The position numbers were made by a program, and so were the translations under genes. Under the pieces are notes generated by a model. That model was not told where the DNA came from. It saw only the letters and a program-made list of their open reading frames with translations, and made no database searches. A DNA stretch of 64,000 bases from Mycobacterium branderi (GTDB lineage Bacteria; Actinomycetota; Actinomycetes; Mycobacteriales; Mycobacteriaceae): assembly GCF_010728725.1 (NCBI RefSeq), contig NZ_AP022606.1:2046001-2110000 (forward strand), written 5' to 3'. Of the stretch, positions 26,296 through 35,407 are shown piece by piece (the first letter of the stretch is position 1; each line of letters begins with the position of its first letter).

Positions 26296-27332
26296 AAACT
26301 ACCGGCAACGCAATCAAACTCGGCATCGTCTCGCTGGTGCTGCTGCTGATCACCGTATCGATCGTCGTGGTCTTCGGTCAGATGCGGTTCAACCGCACCA
26401 ACAGCTACACCGCGGAGTTCAGCAACGCCAGCGGGCTGCGCAACGGCCAGTTCGTCCGCGCCTTCGGCGTGGAGGTCGGCAAGGTCAAAAAGGTGCGACT
26501 GGTCGAGCGGGGCACGAGGGTGCGGGTGGACTTCGACGTCGACCGCGCGGTGCCGCTCTACCAGTCCACGACAGCGCAAATCCGCTATCTGAACCTGATC
26601 GGCGACCGCTATGTCGAGCTCAAACGTGGCGAGGGCGAGGGCGCGGACCGGGTGTTGCCGGCGGGCGGGTTCATCCCGCTGTCTCGGACGTCGCCGGCGC
26701 TTGATCTCGACGCTCTGATCGGTGGTTTCAAGCCGCTGTTCCGTGCCCTCGATCCGGAGAAGGTCAACACCATCGCGTCGGCCATCATCACCGTGTTCCA
26801 GGGTCAGGGCGGCACCATCAACAACATCCTGGACCAAACCGCCCAAGCCACTTCGCATATCGCGCAGCGAGATCAGGCGATCGGCGAGGTGATCAAGAAC
26901 CTGAACGTCGTGCTCGACACCACCGTCAAGCACCGCAAGGAGTTCGACCAGACCGTCGACAACCTCGAGCGACTGATCACCGGACTGCGCAACCACGCCG
27001 ATCCGCTGGCCGCCGGCACCGCCCACATCAGCGACGCCGCCGGGACGGTCGCAGACCTGCTGGCCGACAACCGCGCCCTGCTCCACAAAGAAATCGACTA
27101 CCTGCAGACTTTCCAGCAGCCCCTGATCGACCAAAGTGATCAGCTCAGCGATCTGATCCACAACTGGCCGATCGCACTCAACCTGATCGGGCGCAGCATC
27201 GGCCTCTACGGAGACTGGGTCAACTTCTACGTCTGCGACGTCACGATCAATTGGAACGGACTGCAACCCGGCGGCCCAGTCCGCACGGTCAGGATCTGGC
27301 AGCAGCCCACGGGTAGGTGCACGCCGCAATGA
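26292..27332 (+). CDS. mceB: Mce-family protein B
   Basis: A 346-residue MCE subunit. The anchor helix (LGIVSLVLLLITVSIVVVFG) precedes the MCE domain (YTAEFSNASGLRNGQFVRAFG; VEVGKVKKVRLVERG) and a helical region. ATG 26292 overlaps the mceA stop (ATGA), showing translational coupling. A cysteine pair near the C-terminus (YVCDVTIN, GRCTP) is usual for MceB. Confidence 0.94.
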   Translation: MKTTGNAIKLGIVSLVLLLITVSIVVVFGQMRFNRTNSYTAEFSNASGLRNGQFVRAFGVEVGKVKKVRLVERGTRVRVDFDVDRAVPLYQSTTAQIRYLNLIGDRYVELKRGEGEGADRVLPAGGFIPLSRTSPALDLDALIGGFKPLFRALDPEKVNTIASAIITVFQGQGGTINNILDQTAQATSHIAQRDQAIGEVIKNLNVVLDTTVKHRKEFDQTVDNLERLITGLRNHADPLAAGTAHISDAAGTVADLLADNRALLHKEIDYLQTFQQPLIDQSDQLSDLIHNWPIALNLIGRSIGLYGDWVNFYVCDVTINWNGLQPGGPVRTVRIWQQPTGRCTPQ

Positions 27333-28888
27333 GAACACTGACCGAATTCAACCGGTTCCGCGTCGGTATCGCGGGTGCGGTCGTGCTGATGCTCATAGTC
27401 GTTGTGGGCCAAAGCTTCACCAGCGTGCCAATGCTGTTCGCCAGCCCGAGCTACTACGGACAGTTCGCCAACACCGGTCAACTGAACAAGAACGACAAGG
27501 TGCGCATCAGCGGCGTGGACGTCGGCACAGTGCAAGCGCTCAACATCGACGGCGACCACGTCGTGATCAAGTTTTCGATCGGCACCAACACAATCGGCAC
27601 CGAAAGCCGGCTGGCGATCAAGACCGACACCATCCTGGGCAAGAAGGTGCTCGAGATCGAACCGCGCGGCGCCGAAACATTGAGGCCCGGAAGCGTTTTA
27701 CCGTTGGGGCAAAGCACCACCCCGTACCAGCTCTACGACGCGGTCTTCGACGTCACCAAGGCCGCCGCCGGGTGGGACGTCGACACCGTCAAGCGATCGC
27801 TGAACGTCTTGTCGCAGACAATCGATCAGACCTACTCGCACCTGAGTCCCGCCCTCGATGGTCTGGCCAAACTTTCCGACGCGATCGGCAAACGCGACGA
27901 AGAGGTTAAACATCTGCTCGCGCAGGCCAACAAAGTGGCCAATGTGCTCGGTGACCGCAGCGAGCAGGTCAACCGGTTGCTGGTCAACGCCAAGACGCTG
28001 CTGGCCGCGTTCAACGAACGAGGGCGGGCCATCGACGTGCTGCTGGCCAATATTTCGGCGTTCTCGCGCCAGGTGCAGGGCTTCATCAACGACAACCCGA
28101 ACCTGAACACCGCGCTGGAGCAGCTGCGCACCCTCAGCGACGTGCTGGTGGCACGCAAGAACGACCTCGCTGAAGGCCTCAAAACCGTCGGCCAATTCGC
28201 CGCATCGCTGGGCGAATCCGTCGCGTCGGGCCCGTACTTCAAGATCGTGCTGGCCAACCTGCTGCCCTACTGGATCCTGCAGCCGTGGGTGGACGCCGCG
28301 TTCAAGAAGCGCGGGATCGATCCCGAACACTTCTGGGAGACTGCGGGATTGCCCGCGTTCCGGTTCCCCGACCCCAACGGCACACGGTTCCCCAACGGCG
28401 CGCCGCCGCCCGCACCGCCGGTGCTCGAGGGTACGCCGGATCACCCCGGGCCGGCCGTCCCACCAGGATCGGCATGCTCGTACACCCCGCCGCCCGACGC
28501 GCTGCCGCGGCCGTGGAACCCCCTGCCCTGTGCGGGCGTCGACGCTGGACCGTTCGGCGGCAGTTTCCCGGCGCCGATCGACGTCGCGACGTCGCCGCCG
28601 AACCCGAACGGTCTGCCGCCGAGCCCGGGGATCCCGATCGCCGGGCGGCCGGGTGAGCCACCTCCGGACGTGCCCGGCACACCGGTGCCGTTGCCTGTCA
28701 ACGCCCCACCGGGGGCGCGCACGGAGAACCTGCAACCGGCAGGGCCGACCCCGCCGCCGTCGACGTTCGCGCCGGTGCTGCCGCCAGGGCCGCCCGCCCG
28801 TCCGGGGCCGGGCGAGCAATTGCCGGCTCCATTCATCACGCCGGGCGGAACAGGCGGCAGCGGAATAACGGGAGGTAGCCAGAATTGA
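27329..28888 (+). CDS. mceC: Mce-family protein C with proline-rich tail
   Basis: A 519-residue MCE subunit: anchor helix (GIAGAVVLMLIVVVGQ), MCE domain with VRISGVDVGTVQALNI, a helical stalk, and from about residue 345 a long tail rich in Pro and Gly (for example APPPAPPVLEGTPDHPGPAV). The tail is probably disordered outside the membrane. ATG 27329 overlaps the mceB stop by 4 bp. Confidence 0.94.
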   Translation: MRTLTEFNRFRVGIAGAVVLMLIVVVGQSFTSVPMLFASPSYYGQFANTGQLNKNDKVRISGVDVGTVQALNIDGDHVVIKFSIGTNTIGTESRLAIKTDTILGKKVLEIEPRGAETLRPGSVLPLGQSTTPYQLYDAVFDVTKAAAGWDVDTVKRSLNVLSQTIDQTYSHLSPALDGLAKLSDAIGKRDEEVKHLLAQANKVANVLGDRSEQVNRLLVNAKTLLAAFNERGRAIDVLLANISAFSRQVQGFINDNPNLNTALEQLRTLSDVLVARKNDLAEGLKTVGQFAASLGESVASGPYFKIVLANLLPYWILQPWVDAAFKKRGIDPEHFWETAGLPAFRFPDPNGTRFPNGAPPPAPPVLEGTPDHPGPAVPPGSACSYTPPPDALPRPWNPLPCAGVDAGPFGGSFPAPIDVATSPPNPNGLPPSPGIPIAGRPGEPPPDVPGTPVPLPVNAPPGARTENLQPAGPTPPPSTFAPVLPPGPPARPGPGEQLPAPFITPGGTGGSGITGGSQN

Positions 28889-30447
28889 GCAACATCTTCC
28901 GGACCCGCAACGCGCGGATAATCACCGGATCGCTTGTGGCCGTGGTGATTTTGGCTGTCGGCTTCGCCGGTCTGCAGCTCTACCACAAGTTGACCAACAA
29001 CACCGTCATTGCGTACTTCCCGGAGGCCAATGCGCTCTATTCCGGGGACAAGGTCCAGATCATGGGGATTCGCGTCGGCTCAGTCGACAAGATCGAGCCT
29101 GCCGGCGACAAGATGAAGGTGACCTTCCACTACAGCAACAAATACAAAGTGCCCGCCGACGCGTCCGCGGTGATCGTGAACCCCACCGTGGTGGCGTCGC
29201 GCAGCATCCAGTTGGAGCCCCCCTACAAAGGCGGTCCGGTGCTGACCGACAACGCGGTGATCCCGATCGAGCGCACCGCGGTGCCGACGGAATGGGACCA
29301 ACTGCGCAACAGCGTCGCCAACATCATCGACAAGCTCGGGCCGACGCCCGAGCAGCCCAAGGGTCCCTTCGGGGAACTCATCGAGTCGTCCGCCGACGGG
29401 TTGGCCGGCAAGGGCAAGCTGATCAACACCACGCTGGAGAGCCTGTCGCGATCGCTGACTGCGCTGAACGAAGGCCGTGGCGACTTCTTCGCGGTGGCAC
29501 GCAGTCTCGCGATGTTCGTCAACGCCCTGCGCAAAGACGACCGCCAGTTCGTCGCGTTGAACAACAACCTGGCCCAGTTCACCGACAGGCTGACCGGGTC
29601 CGACCACGACCTGGGCAATGCGATACAGCAGTTCGACGGCCTGCTCTCCACATTGCGCCCCTTCTTGGCCAAGAACCGCGAGGTGCTGGCCCACGACGTC
29701 GACAACCTCGCCAACCTGACCACCACACTGGTCCAGCCCGATCCGCTGAATGGTCTGGAGACCGGCCTGCACGTGCTGCCCACGCTGCAAGCGAACTTGG
29801 GCGGGATCTACCACCCGTCGCACGGCGCCGTCATGTCCATTCCGGCGATCCCGAACTTCACCAACCCAATGCAGTTCGTTTGCAGCATGATTCAGGCCGG
29901 CAGCCGACTCGGCTACCAAGACTCCGCCGAGTTGTGCGCGCAGTATCTGGCGCCGATCCTGGATGCGATCAAATTCAACTACCTGCCGTTCGGCCTCAAT
30001 CTGTTCAGTACCGCCGAGACGCTGCCCAAGGAAGTCGCCTACTCCGAGCCGCGCCTGCAGCCGCCGCCCGGTTACAAGGACACCACGGTGCCCGGGATCT
30101 GGGTGCCCGATACGCCGTTGTCGCACCGCAACACTCAGCCCGGCTGGGTCGTGGCGCCGGGGATGCAAGGCACACAGGTGGGCCCGGTCACGGCGAGCCT
30201 GCTGACCCCTGAATCGCTGGCTGAGCTGATGGGCGGACCGGACGCTCCGCCACCGCCGTCGGGGTTACAAACCCCGCCGGGGCCGCCCAACGCCTACGAC
30301 GAGAACCCTGTGGTGCCACCTATCGGGTTGCAAGCGCCGCAGGTTCCGGTGCCACCGCCGCCGCCGGGACCGGGTGTGATGCCGGGGCCGGTCGCGCCGA
30401 CGCCCGCACCTGAAGCGGCGCCGCTGCCCGCCGAGGCGGGATCATGA
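28885..30447 (+). CDS. mceD: Mce-family protein D
   Basis: A 520-residue MCE subunit with anchor helix (IITGSLVAVVILAVGFAGL), MCE domain (ALYSGDKVQIMGIRVGSVDK) and a Pro-rich C-terminus (PPPPPGPGVMPGPV). The start is TTG 28885, which overlaps the mceC stop (TTGA); this non-ATG start is supported by the position of the anchor helix. Tight overlaps throughout keep the six subunits in fixed ratio. Confidence 0.93.
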   Translation: MSNIFRTRNARIITGSLVAVVILAVGFAGLQLYHKLTNNTVIAYFPEANALYSGDKVQIMGIRVGSVDKIEPAGDKMKVTFHYSNKYKVPADASAVIVNPTVVASRSIQLEPPYKGGPVLTDNAVIPIERTAVPTEWDQLRNSVANIIDKLGPTPEQPKGPFGELIESSADGLAGKGKLINTTLESLSRSLTALNEGRGDFFAVARSLAMFVNALRKDDRQFVALNNNLAQFTDRLTGSDHDLGNAIQQFDGLLSTLRPFLAKNREVLAHDVDNLANLTTTLVQPDPLNGLETGLHVLPTLQANLGGIYHPSHGAVMSIPAIPNFTNPMQFVCSMIQAGSRLGYQDSAELCAQYLAPILDAIKFNYLPFGLNLFSTAETLPKEVAYSEPRLQPPPGYKDTTVPGIWVPDTPLSHRNTQPGWVVAPGMQGTQVGPVTASLLTPESLAELMGGPDAPPPPSGLQTPPGPPNAYDENPVVPPIGLQAPQVPVPPPPPGPGVMPGPVAPTPAPEAAPLPAEAGS

Positions 30448-31577
30448 GGCGCGGGTTAGCTCTGTTGGTGGCCGCCGTCGCGCTGACTTCGTGCGCGAAT
30501 TGGCATGGCATTGCGAATGTTCCGATGCCGGGCGGGCCGGGCACCGGAGCCGGCGCGTACACCGTCTACGTGCAGATGCCCGACACGCTGGCCCTGAACG
30601 ACAACAGCCGGGTGCGGGTGGCCGACGTCTTTGTGGGCACGGTCCGCGCGATCAAGCTGAAGAACTGGGTCGCCACGCTGACGCTGGGCCTGAACAAAAA
30701 CGTCAAGCTCCCCAAGAACGCCACCGCCAAGATCGGGCAGACCAGCCTCCTCGGCTCTCAGCATGTGGAGTTGGCCGCGCCGCCCAATCCGTCGCCGGAG
30801 CTGCTGAAGGACGGCGACACCATCCCGCTGAAGAACTCGTCGGCGTACCCCACGACCGAACAGACGCTGGCCAGTATCGCGATCATTTTGCGCGGCGGCC
30901 ACATCCCGAATCTCGAAGTGCTGCAGGACGAGGTCTACAACATAGTCAACGGGCGCGCGGAGCAGATCCGCGCGTTCCTCGGCAAGCTGGACACGTTCAC
31001 GGCCCGGCTCAACGAGCAACGAGAAGACATCACCCACGCGATCGACTCGACCAACCGGCTGCTGGCGTACGTGGGTTCCCGCTCGGACGTGCTGGATCGG
31101 GTTCTCACCGAATTCCCGCCGCTGGTCAAGCATTTCGCCGACAAACAAAACCTGTTGACCAACGCGGTCGACTCGGTGGGCCGGCTCAGCGAGCTCACCG
31201 ACCAGTATCTGTCGCCCTCGCGGGACAACCTGCACCGGGATCTGCTGTCGCTGCAATGCCCGCTGCGCGAACTCGGCCGTGGCTCACCGTATTTGATCCG
31301 CGCGCTCAAACTGATCCTCGCCCAGCCGTTCGACGTCGACTCGGTGCCGAAGTCGTTCCGCGGCGACTACTTCAACTTGTCGCTGACGGCCGACCTGACT
31401 CTCAGCGCAGTCGACAATGCAATGCTCACCGGGACCGGATTCTCCGGCGCGCTGCGAGCACTCGAGCAGTCGTGGGGCCGCGACCCCGACACGATGATCC
31501 CCGACGTCCGTTACACGTCCAACCCGAACGACGCTCCCGGCGGGCCGCTGGTCGAAAGGGCGGATCGGCAATGCTGA
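30444..31577 (+). CDS. mceE: Mce-family lipoprotein E
   Basis: A 377-residue MCE lipoprotein. The signal peptide MRRGLALLVAAVALTSC ends in a lipobox (LTSC), so the mature protein starts at Cys17 with a lipid anchor instead of a helix. The MCE domain shows VRVADVFVGTVRAIKL. MceE is the lipoprotein subunit in every mycobacterial mce operon. ATG 30444 overlaps the mceD stop (ATGA). Confidence 0.94.
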   Translation: MRRGLALLVAAVALTSCANWHGIANVPMPGGPGTGAGAYTVYVQMPDTLALNDNSRVRVADVFVGTVRAIKLKNWVATLTLGLNKNVKLPKNATAKIGQTSLLGSQHVELAAPPNPSPELLKDGDTIPLKNSSAYPTTEQTLASIAIILRGGHIPNLEVLQDEVYNIVNGRAEQIRAFLGKLDTFTARLNEQREDITHAIDSTNRLLAYVGSRSDVLDRVLTEFPPLVKHFADKQNLLTNAVDSVGRLSELTDQYLSPSRDNLHRDLLSLQCPLRELGRGSPYLIRALKLILAQPFDVDSVPKSFRGDYFNLSLTADLTLSAVDNAMLTGTGFSGALRALEQSWGRDPDTMIPDVRYTSNPNDAPGGPLVERADRQC

Positions 31578-33121
31578 CCCGCTTCGAGAGGCGCCAGCTG
31601 ATCCTGTTCGGCATCCTGACCGCGATCATGGCCGTCGTGCTGGGCGGGTACTACCTGCGGATTCCCAGCGTGGTGGGAATCGGTCAGTACACGCTCAAGG
31701 CGGATCTGCCCGCCTCGGGCGGTCTGTATCCCACGGCCAACGTGACCTACCGCGGTGAGACCATCGGCAAGGTCATCGCCGTCGCGCCGACCGAGACCGG
31801 TGTGCAGGCGACGATGAGCATCGCCAGCCGGTACAAGGTCCCGGTCGACGCCACGGCGAACGTGCATTCGGTGTCGGCGGTCGGTGAGCAGTATCTGGAC
31901 CTGGTGTCGCCGGGCAACGCCGGCAAGTACTTCGCGCCGGGGCAGACCATTACCGAGGGCAGTGTGCCCACCGAGATCGGGCCGGCACTGGACGCGGCCA
32001 ATCGTGGGCTGGCGGTGCTGCCCAAGGACAAGATCGCCACGCTGCTCGACGAGACGGCGCAAGCCGTGGGCGGGCTGGGGCCCGCGCTGCAACGGCTGGT
32101 CGACGCGACCCAGGCGATTGCCGGCGACTTCAAGACCAACATCGCCGATATCGACGACATCATCGAAAACTCCGCGCCAATCCTTGACAGCCAAGTCGAT
32201 TCGAGCGGTGCGATCGAACGCTGGTCGCACAACCTCGACGTGCTGGCCGCGCAGACTGCCGACAACGACCAGCACCTGCAAAGCATCCTGAACCAAGGCC
32301 CAGCCACCGCGGATCAAGTCAATGCGGTGTTCAACGACGTGCGGGACACACTGCCGCAGACACTGGCGAATTTCGAAATCGTGCTCGAGATGCTCAAGCG
32401 CTACCACAAGAACGTCGAGCAACTGCTGGTGGCTTATCCGCAGGGCGCCTCGGCCGCGCAGACGGTGACGACGGCGTTCCCGGGCTACGCATCGCTCGAC
32501 AACGCGCTGACGATCAACCAGCCTCCGCCGTGTCTGACCGGTTTTCTCCCGCCATCCCAGTGGCGGTCTCCGGCGGACACCAGCCCGGCGCCGCTGCCGT
32601 CGGGAACATATTGCAAGATCCCGCAGGACACTCCGGCCAACGTCGTACGCGGGGCGCGCAACATTCCGTGCGTCGACGTCCCCGGCAAGCGCGCGGCGAC
32701 GCCGCGGGAGTGCCGTGACCCCAAACCATATGTGCCACTGGGGACTAACCCGTGGTACGGCGATCCCAACCAGATCCTCAATTGCCCCGCGCCGGGGGCG
32801 CGCTGCGACCAACCGGTGAACCCGGGTCAGGTCATACCTGCTCCGTCGGTGAACAACGGCCTCAATCCCGCGCCGGCGGACAAGGTGACGGGAACGCCGC
32901 CTCCCGTCAGCGATCCGCTGCAGCGGCCGGGGACAGGGACTGTGGAGTGCAATGGTCAGCAGCCGAACCCTTGCGTCTATATCCCCGGCTGGCCGCCCAC
33001 GGCTGTCTACAGTCCCCAGAGCGGTGAGCTGACCGGGCCCGACGGTGTCAAGTACGCGGTCGAGAATTCGACCAGAACAGGAGACGACGGATGGAAGGCC
33101 ATGCTGGCACCGGCCCGCTAG
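31571..33121 (+). CDS. mceF: Mce-family protein F
   Basis: A 516-residue last MCE subunit. The anchor helix (LILFGILTAIMAVVLGGYYL) is followed by the MCE domain (NVTYRGETIGKVIAVAP) and a cysteine-containing C-terminal domain (for example CLTGFLPPSQW, CVDVPGKRA, CNGQQPNPCVY). ATG 31571 overlaps the mceE stop by 7 bp. No mce-associated Mas genes follow; a UspA gene is next, 85 bp on. Confidence 0.94.
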   Translation: MLTRFERRQLILFGILTAIMAVVLGGYYLRIPSVVGIGQYTLKADLPASGGLYPTANVTYRGETIGKVIAVAPTETGVQATMSIASRYKVPVDATANVHSVSAVGEQYLDLVSPGNAGKYFAPGQTITEGSVPTEIGPALDAANRGLAVLPKDKIATLLDETAQAVGGLGPALQRLVDATQAIAGDFKTNIADIDDIIENSAPILDSQVDSSGAIERWSHNLDVLAAQTADNDQHLQSILNQGPATADQVNAVFNDVRDTLPQTLANFEIVLEMLKRYHKNVEQLLVAYPQGASAAQTVTTAFPGYASLDNALTINQPPPCLTGFLPPSQWRSPADTSPAPLPSGTYCKIPQDTPANVVRGARNIPCVDVPGKRAATPRECRDPKPYVPLGTNPWYGDPNQILNCPAPGARCDQPVNPGQVIPAPSVNNGLNPAPADKVTGTPPPVSDPLQRPGTGTVECNGQQPNPCVYIPGWPPTAVYSPQSGELTGPDGVKYAVENSTRTGDDGWKAMLAPAR

Positions 33122-33206
33122 GTGCGTTTCGCCGAATGGTGCTGCCCGCCCGCATGGGGGCGTTACTGTCTGCGGTGGGGATTAGCCAACGGGGCGGGGA
33201 GGGCAG

Positions 33207-33659
33207 ATGACGTCCTATCAGACCGTGGTGGTCGGTACCGACGGCTCGCAGTCGTCGTTGCGGGCGGTCGAGCGTGCGGCGCGGATTGCCGCCGAGTCGG
33301 ACGCCAAGCTGATCATCGCGACCGGTTACCTCCCGCACGAGGACGACAAGCGCGCGGCGGACATCCTCGGGGAAGAGGCCTACAAGGTGCGCGGCAACGC
33401 GCCGATCTACTCGATCCTGCGCGATGCCCGCGAGCGCGCCAAGGCGGCCGGGGCGAAGAACATCGAGGAGCGGCCGATTCAGGGTGCCGCCGTAGAGGCA
33501 CTGGTTGACGCTGCCGGGGCGGCTAAGGCCGATCTGCTGGTGGTCGGCAATGTGGGACTCGACGCCCGTTCAGCGATCATCGGGCGCGTGTTCTCCATCC
33601 CCGGCAGCGTCGCCAGCAAGGCCAAGGTCGACGTGCTGATCGTGCACACGACCGGGTGA
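33207..33659 (+). CDS. Universal stress protein (UspA family)
   Basis: A 150-residue single-domain Usp. The N-terminal VVVGTDGSQSS and the C-terminal nucleotide-binding pattern G-2x-G-9x-G(S/T) (GNVGLDARSAIIGRVFSIPGS) indicate an ATP-binding type. The ATG follows GGAGGG. It lies 85 bp after mceF in the same direction and could be read through from the mce operon, but no terminator or promoter could be fixed. Its role in stress or metabolism is not predictable. Confidence 0.93.
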   Translation: MTSYQTVVVGTDGSQSSLRAVERAARIAAESDAKLIIATGYLPHEDDKRAADILGEEAYKVRGNAPIYSILRDARERAKAAGAKNIEERPIQGAAVEALVDAAGAAKADLLVVGNVGLDARSAIIGRVFSIPGSVASKAKVDVLIVHTTG

Positions 33660-33667
33660 TTGGGCTG

Positions 33668-33739
33668 AGCCCCCTGTCAGGATTGAACTGACGACCTACG
33701 CTTTACAAGAGCGTTGCTCTACCACTGAGCTAAGGAGGC
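33668..33739 (-). tRNA. tRNA-Thr (anticodon TGT)
   Basis: A 72-nt cloverleaf. Acceptor arms GCCTCCT and AGGGGGC pair with one G-T. The D arm is GCTC/GAGC, the anticodon stem ACGCT/AGCGT encloses CTTGTAA with anticodon TGT, and the T arm is GTCAG-TTCAATC-CTGAC. The discriminator is T, as expected for bacterial threonine tRNA. CCA is not encoded. Its 3' end faces the mce block, and it marks the left limit of synteny with M. tuberculosis Rv0756c-purB. Confidence 0.95.
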
Positions 33740-33792
33740 GGGTCTAACCGGTGCTAGCTTAACGGCGAACGGGAAGCTGGCCACACGCTCGT

Positions 33793-33824
33793 CGCCGAAA
33801 GTGAACCTAGCTTCACATTCGGCG
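33793..33824 (-). terminator. Strong inverted repeat downstream of the Rv0756c-like gene
   Basis: CGCCGAA-a-GTGAA pairs with TTCAC-a-TTCGGCG across a 6-nt CCTAGC loop, giving 12 base pairs with one A-A mismatch. It lies 17 bp past the stop of the gene at 33841 and before the tRNA. Hairpins of this type without a U run act as terminators in mycobacteria. Confidence 0.65.
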
Positions 33825-33840
33825 GGAACCCGGGGAGGCG

Positions 33841-34566
33841 TTAGTCGTCGTGCTCGATGATGCGCTCGGATCGGATCGGCTGAGGCGGATAACGACGTGG
33901 CGTGCGTCGCCGCATCGGAATGCGCTCGGCGATGTTGCTCAGCGGGTTGACCACCATGGTCAGGGCGACGACGGCGTCCTGCAGGGTGGCGATGGCCGGC
34001 TCCAGTGCCTCCATGCCGGGTGTCAGCCGGGCCAGGGTGTCGGCGACGTCGGTGAGCTGATCGAGCGGGCCGTGCCGCGCCGTCAGCTTGTCGATCAGGC
34101 CGCCCTCGGCGAGCAGCCGGTTGGCCAGGCCGTCCTCCGCGAGCACCCGTTCGATCAGCCCGTCGTCGGCGACCAGCTGATCCACCAGCCCGCCGGGCTT
34201 CAACGCGCGCTCCAGCCCGCCGCCCTCCTCGGTCAACCTGTCGAGCAGGCCGCCGGGCGCGGTCAGCAGGTCGACGATCCCGCCCGGACGCAGCAACCGA
34301 TCCACCGGACCGTCGGGTGCCAGCGCACGTCCCAGCGGGGCGTCGTCGTCCAATAGCCTGGCCAGCCGGTTGGCGCGGGTGATCGCGTCGTCGATGCCGA
34401 ACATGTGCGCAACCGCGTTCGGCCCGGTTTGCGTGCCCGCTTCACCGAGCGTTCGGTGCGCCAAGCCGAGGGCCGCGGTCGCAACACCGAGTCCCGCGTC
34501 GGCCGCCGCCAGCCCGACCCGCATGGGCGCGGTCGCCATGGTCACCAGGCTTTTGCCGAGGTTCAT
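33841..34566 (-). CDS. Rv0756c-like protein with decapeptide repeats
   Basis: A 241-residue protein, the same length as I recall for Rv0756c, and in the same place beside phoP. Residues 1-70 hold a hydrophobic Ala/Gly-rich stretch. Residues about 75-180 are built from ten units of exactly ten residues with the pattern L-x-x-x-G-G-L-[LVI]-[DE]-[RQK], for example LTAPGGLLDR, LTEEGGGLER, ALKPGGLVDQ and LLAEGGLIDK. The tail is rich in Arg and Pro (IPMRRRTPRRYPPQP). No enzyme motif was seen. The function is unknown; the repeat suggests a regular helical or solenoid scaffold. Confidence 0.85.
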   Translation of the reverse strand: MNLGKSLVTMATAPMRVGLAAADAGLGVATAALGLAHRTLGEAGTQTGPNAVAHMFGIDDAITRANRLARLLDDDAPLGRALAPDGPVDRLLRPGGIVDLLTAPGGLLDRLTEEGGGLERALKPGGLVDQLVADDGLIERVLAEDGLANRLLAEGGLIDKLTARHGPLDQLTDVADTLARLTPGMEALEPAIATLQDAVVALTMVVNPLSNIAERIPMRRRTPRRYPPQPIRSERIIEHDD

Positions 34567-34623
34567 GCTCCGAGTCTAGGCACGCGGCGCCACGGTTAAG
34601 GCCGGACATAGCCGGTATCGGAT

Positions 34624-34641
34624 TCACAGCAACTCCACAGG
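34624..34641 (+). promoter_or_regulatory. PhoP-box-like direct repeat
   Basis: TCACAGC-N4-CCACAGG is an imperfect 7-bp direct repeat with 4-bp spacing, matching the published PhoP consensus TCACAGC-N4-TCACAGC in 12 of 14 positions. It lies 25 bp upstream of the phoP start, suggesting autoregulation. Confidence 0.65.
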
Positions 34642-34666
34642 TGCTCTGGAGGTAACGTTCAACCAA

Positions 34667-35404
34667 GTGCGAGGGAATGAGCACATGGCATCGGCAACCA
34701 CAGACGGAAACACCCCCGAGGCGCGGATCCTCGTCGTCGACGACGAGGACAACATCGTCGAGCTGCTCTCGGTCAGCCTCAAATTCCAGGGCTTCGAGGT
34801 CTTCACCGCGACCAACGGTCCGGCCGCCTTGGATCTGGCGCGCGAAGTCAAGCCCGACGCGGTAATTCTCGACGTGATGATGCCGGGAATGGACGGCTTC
34901 GGGGTGTTGCGCCGGCTGCGTGCCGACGGCATCGATGCGCCCGCGCTGTTCTTGACCGCCCGGGATTCGCTGCAGGACAAGATCGCCGGGCTGACCCTCG
35001 GCGGCGATGACTACGTGACCAAACCGTTCAGCCTCGAAGAGGTGGTCGCACGGCTGCGGGTCATCCTGCGGCGCGCCGGCAAGGGCGTCACCGAGCACCG
35101 CAACTCCCGGCTGACGTTCGCCGACATCGAACTCGACGAGGACACCCACGAGGTGTGGAAGGCCGGCGAGCCGGTGTCGCTCTCGCCGACCGAATTCACC
35201 TTGCTGCGCTACTTCGTGATCAACGCCGGCACGGTGCTGAGCAAGCCGAAAATCCTCGACCACGTGTGGCGTTACGATTTCGGCGGCGACGTCAACGTCG
35301 TCGAGTCCTATGTGTCGTACCTGCGGCGCAAGATCGACACCGGGGAAAAGCGGCTGCTGCACACGCTGCGCGGAGTGGGATACGTGCTGCGAGAGCCGCG
35401 ATGA
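34667..35404 (+). CDS. phoP: Response regulator PhoP
   Basis: A 245-residue OmpR-family regulator. The receiver domain has the acidic pocket VVDDED, the phospho-acceptor Asp69 in ILDVMMPGMDG and Lys in VTKPFS; the winged-helix domain follows (LSPTEFTLLRYFVINAG). The sequence is nearly identical to M. tuberculosis PhoP over most of its length. PhoP controls lipid synthesis, pH response and virulence functions there. GTG 34667 corresponds to the M. tuberculosis start; ATG 34685, behind GAGGGA, is a good alternative. phoR follows after 3 bp. Confidence 0.97.
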   Translation: MRGNEHMASATTDGNTPEARILVVDDEDNIVELLSVSLKFQGFEVFTATNGPAALDLAREVKPDAVILDVMMPGMDGFGVLRRLRADGIDAPALFLTARDSLQDKIAGLTLGGDDYVTKPFSLEEVVARLRVILRRAGKGVTEHRNSRLTFADIELDEDTHEVWKAGEPVSLSPTEFTLLRYFVINAGTVLSKPKILDHVWRYDFGGDVNVVESYVSYLRRKIDTGEKRLLHTLRGVGYVLREPR

Positions 35405-35407
35405 GCG

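Noticed and set aside
22215-33121. Assignment of the operon to mce3
   Set aside because: The TetR protein is single-domain, whereas Mce3R has two TetR domains, and sequence memory does not allow a number to be given.
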